This document shows, piece after piece, positions 7,133-8,773 of a stretch of 8,773 nucleotides of DNA. Within the stretch, counting starts at the first letter, position 1, and each line of letters starts with the position of its first letter. Below the pieces are notes generated by a model, which did no database searches, was not told where the DNA came from, and saw only the letters and a program-made list of their open reading frames with translations. The stretch is taken from contig SFNH01000077.1 in assembly GCA_004554205.1 (NCBI GenBank), forward strand, positions 1 to 8,773. Reading direction: 5' to 3'. The position numbers and the translations under genes were made by a program. This stretch comes from Clostridium sp. Its GTDB lineage: Bacteria > Bacillota > Clostridia > Lachnospirales > Lachnospiraceae.

Positions 7133-7612
7133 TCAACGGTCCGCGCCGGTCTTCACAGACTCGCGGTAAACATCCGAGAACTTCTTCAGGTTTGCCACCA
7201 GGCCGCTGCTCTTTTCCTTGCCGTTCTTTTCCAGTTCCACACTTTCCGTCACGGTCTGGCAGGCCTCCAGATAGTCGTGGGTCAGTTCCCGGATGCGGTT
7301 GCTCATGTTCTGCATGATCAGCAGTACCTTGGCAGGGCTCTCCTTGAAATAGGCGTCAAAGCTCTCCGGCGTGATGACCTTGAGGCGGGTGTCCTTCTCC
7401 AGCGCCACGGCGGTAGCCGAGCGGAGACGGCCTTCGATCATGCCCATCTCACCGAAAAAGCGCTCCGTTTCCAGGGTCGTCAGCAGCTTCTCCTCCGGCG
7501 TGCCGTAGTTTGCATAGATGCCCACCTCGCCCCAGAGGATATCGTACATGCAATCGGAAAGGTCGCCCTGCTTGAAAATGACCTCGCCCTTTTTGAAAGT
7601 TTTGGTTTCCAT
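7133..7612 (-). CDS. Stand-alone cyclic-nucleotide-binding domain protein (first of two tandem paralogs)
   Basis: The protein has 159 residues from ATG 7612. AGGAG (7621-7625) is 8 bases from this ATG but only 2 from an alternative ATG at 7618, and the paralog alignment also favours 7612. The cNMP domain spans about residues 1-113, with the phosphate-binding cassette FGEMGMIEGRLRSATAVA (53-70) keeping the key residues E55 and R64. The C-terminal helical part shares HDYLEAC and GKEKSS with the paralog, then diverges. No DNA-binding or catalytic domain follows. It is the first visible gene of the operon. The inferred left end of an IS110-family element lies immediately beyond its ribosome binding site, so its native promoter has probably been displaced. 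Confidence 0.9.
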   Translation of the reverse strand: METKTFKKGEVIFKQGDLSDCMYDILWGEVGIYANYGTPEEKLLTTLETERFFGEMGMIEGRLRSATAVALEKDTRLKVITPESFDAYFKESPAKVLLIMQNMSNRIRELTHDYLEACQTVTESVELEKNGKEKSSGLVANLKKFSDVYRESVKTGADR

Positions 7613-7616
7613 ATTC

Positions 7617-7625
7617 ATTTCTCCT
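7617..7625 (+). repeat. Left target flank plus CT core of the IS110 insertion, repeated in the RNA guide loop
   Basis: ATTTCTCCT here recurs exactly at 7721-7729 inside the first loop of the predicted bridge RNA. It divides into 7 target bases plus the CT core (7624-7625). On the minus strand it is the AGGAG ribosome binding site and spacer of the first cyclic-nucleotide-binding gene. The element would therefore begin at about 7626. Confidence 0.65.
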
Positions 7626-7627
7626 AT

Positions 7628-7633
7628 TACAAT
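7628..7633 (+). promoter_or_regulatory. -10 element for the predicted bridge RNA
   Basis: TACAAT matches TATAAT at five of six positions and lies 7-8 bases before G7640/G7641, a plausible transcript start just upstream of the first hairpin. No -35 is seen at the proper distance in the current left flank. In characterised IS110 elements the -35 is supplied by the right end when the excised circle forms, which would explain this. Confidence 0.5.
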
Positions 7634-7639
7634 ATATTT

Positions 7640-7840
7640 GGACGAGGAAGCCGGGCAGCCAGTCCGGCTTCCTTTCCATCTCGTGCCTCAGCTACAATAA
7701 GGGGAGCAACTGGCTGACCAATTTCTCCTTGGGCTTCCATGTCCGCAGCAAAGACTGTCAGCCATCCCCTTGTTGCAGCGTTCGATTTAAGCAGGTTGAG
7801 CCATAGAGTTCGTGTCACCAAATAGATTGAATCGGCAGCG
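7640..7840 (+). ncRNA. Predicted IS110 bridge RNA (5' hairpin, target-binding loop, donor-binding loop)
   Basis: Three structures occur in the order known for bridge RNAs. (1) A hairpin with a perfect 10-bp stem AGGAAGCCGG/CCGGCTTCCT (7645-7654, 7664-7673). (2) A loop closed by TGGCTGAC/GTCAGCCA (7711-7718, 7757-7764) and, across a 5-base bulge, AAGGGGA/TCCCCTT (7699-7705, 7765-7771). Inside, 7719-7756 carries ATTTCTCCT on the 5' side, a small apical hairpin (7730-7734 with 7741-7745) and GCAAAG on the 3' side. (3) A loop closed by CGATTTAA/TTGAATCG (7783-7790, 7827-7834; one G-U pair) with AATAG on its 3' side. By family precedent, the first loop selects the target, the second the donor, and the RNA binds the recombinase encoded just downstream. 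Exact ends are estimated. Confidence 0.75.
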
Positions 7841-7863
7841 AGAAAAAGATGGATTTCGGCTGC
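7835..7863 (+). other. Hairpin between the bridge RNA and the recombinase start
   Basis: GCAGC (7835-7839) pairs with GCTGC (7859-7863), with two further pairs across a bulged G. It lies 11 bases before the GGGAGG ribosome binding site. It could mark the 3' end of the RNA or affect recombinase translation; both roles are inference. Confidence 0.35.
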
Positions 7864-7885
7864 AGATTTGTATGGGAGGTAGTAC

Positions 7886-8773
7886 ATGAACTCTGTTGGC
7901 ATCGACATTTCCAAAGGCAGAAGCACGGTTGCAGCCATGCGTCACTTTGGAGAAGTTGTCATCTCACCCTTTGAAGTATGTCACACCGACAGTGAACTGA
8001 GCGAGCTGGCAAGGCGGCTCAAAAGCCTGAACGGTGAGACGCGCGTAGTCATGGAGGCCACAGGAAATTACCATTTGCCAGTAGCTCAGGCACTCCATGA
8101 CGCGGGACTATATGTTTCCGTCGTCAATGCAAAGCTGGTGCATGGCTACGGGAACAACGAATTGAGGCGTGTCAAGACCGACAGAAAGGACGCCGTAAAG
8201 CTGGCGAACTATGGCCTTGATCGTTGGCTCTCCTTGCCGAGATACATCCCAGAGGAGAAGACCCGGTTGCTGCTGAAGAACTGCTATCGGCAGTACCAGC
8301 AGGGATGCAAGGTGCAGACCATGCAGAAAAACAACCTGGTTTCACTGCTGGATACTACATTTCCGAATGCAAACCGCTTGTTTCACAGCCCTGCCCGTGC
8401 AGACGGCAGCGAAAAGTGGGTGGACTTCGTGGCCGAGTTCTGGCACTGCGAGTGCATCCGCGAACGCTCTGAAAAGGTGTTTATGACCAAGTATCAGCGG
8501 TGGTGCAAAAAGCAGGGCTACAACTTCCGCGAGGAAAAGGCCCGCAGCATTTACAACGAAGCCTGCGGGTGCGTTGGCGTTATGCCGAAGTCCAGCACGG
8601 CAAAGCTGCTTGTAGAACAAGCCGTATCTCAGCTTAAAGCGACATCCTCTGCTCTCGCCGCACTCAAGCAGGAGATGCAGACGCTGGCGGCTCAACTGCC
8701 GGAGTACCCAGTCGTCATGGAAATGTTCGGCGTTGGTCCAACACTCGGCCCGCAGCTCATGGCTGAGATTGGC
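7886..8773 (+). CDS. IS110-family transposase (DEDD recombinase), 3' end outside window
   Basis: The frame is open from ATG 7886 to the window end (296 codons, no stop reached). GGGAGG (7874-7879) precedes the ATG at 6-base spacing. The N-terminal RuvC-like DEDD domain shows GIDISK (D7), VVMEATGNYH (E57) and VKTDRKDA (D99, D102), the full catalytic acidic set. A helical, coiled-coil-like stretch (about 243-270) precedes EMFGVGPTLGPQLMAEIG (279-296), the beginning of the C-terminal transposase domain, whose catalytic serine would lie beyond the window. Family members, guided by a bridge RNA, join donor and target DNA without classical terminal repeats. The visible part has no frameshift or stop, so the element may be active. 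Confidence 0.95.
   Translation, partial: MNSVGIDISKGRSTVAAMRHFGEVVISPFEVCHTDSELSELARRLKSLNGETRVVMEATGNYHLPVAQALHDAGLYVSVVNAKLVHGYGNNELRRVKTDRKDAVKLANYGLDRWLSLPRYIPEEKTRLLLKNCYRQYQQGCKVQTMQKNNLVSLLDTTFPNANRLFHSPARADGSEKWVDFVAEFWHCECIRERSEKVFMTKYQRWCKKQGYNFREEKARSIYNEACGCVGVMPKSSTAKLLVEQAVSQLKATSSALAALKQEMQTLAAQLPEYPVVMEMFGVGPTLGPQLMAEIG

Larger units (their letters stand above)
7626..8773 (+). mobile_element. IS110-family insertion sequence, left end and most of the recombinase gene (runs off window)
   Basis: The element consists of a long structured non-coding left end of about 260 bases and a DEDD recombinase gene, with the right end beyond the window. The left boundary is inferred from the match between the loop guide and the flank, which places the core CT at 7624-7625. 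No terminal inverted repeat is expected for this group. Its transcription runs away from the signalling operon. Confidence 0.75.

Noticed and set aside
7699..7771. Bulged stem as a rho-independent terminator
   Set aside because: No T run follows on either strand, and the large internal loop with guide-like sequence fits a bridge RNA better.
7627..7938. Minus-strand open frame of 103 codons
   Set aside because: It lies across the structured left end of the IS element and the recombinase start; no ribosome binding site and no recognisable domain.
8342..8695. Minus-strand open frame of 117 codons
   Set aside because: Shadow of the IS110 recombinase gene.

Overview
The window (8,773 bases) looks like a GC-rich chromosomal segment of a gut-type Clostridia bacterium, probably Oscillospiraceae or a relative. 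The grounds are strong AGGAGG-type ribosome binding sites, a SpoIIE-type phosphatase and Firmicutes-style protein sequences. This placement is inference from style, not from a marker gene.

Layout: positions 2-193 (+) are the end of a tyrosine-recombinase-like protein that stops before the catalytic region. Its stop codon lies inside a strong bidirectional terminator (173-207). Everything from about 320 to 7618 is on the minus strand. In transcription order it encodes two stand-alone cyclic-nucleotide-binding proteins (tandem paralogs), a TIM-barrel sugar-phosphate isomerase/epimerase-like protein, a PAS plus class III nucleotidyl cyclase with a PilZ-like tail, and a MscS-family channel. These five are packed with gaps or overlaps of -4 to 44 bases and look like one operon. 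Further down are an unrecognised protein of about 410 residues whose 5' end appears frameshifted and which has its own possible promoter, and a membrane-anchored sensor with a SpoIIE/PP2C phosphatase domain. The whole block ends at the terminator at 173-207.

The operon reads as a cyclic-nucleotide signalling cassette: a maker (cyclase), two readers (intact phosphate-binding cassettes, no DNA-binding domain), a membrane channel as possible output, and nearby a receptor phosphatase that could act on a partner-switching pathway. How these parts connect is inference.

The right end (about 7626-8773, +) is the left part of an IS110-family element, running off the window. Its recombinase starts at 7886 and has the DEDD residues D7, E57, D99 and D102. 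The roughly 260 bases before it carry the architecture of a bridge RNA: a 5' hairpin (7645-7673), a first loop closed by a bulged stem (7699-7771), and a second loop closed by an 8-bp stem (7783-7834). The first loop contains ATTTCTCCT (7721-7729), which exactly repeats the 9 bases directly left of the element (7617-7625) and ends in the CT expected as a core dinucleotide. That is what a left target guide should look like. The 3' side of the second loop holds AATAG, complementary to CT plus the first bases of the element. Read this way, the element's guide recognises a Shine-Dalgarno/start region, and the element has landed in the ribosome binding site of the first operon gene, cutting the operon off from its original upstream region while leaving AGGAG intact.
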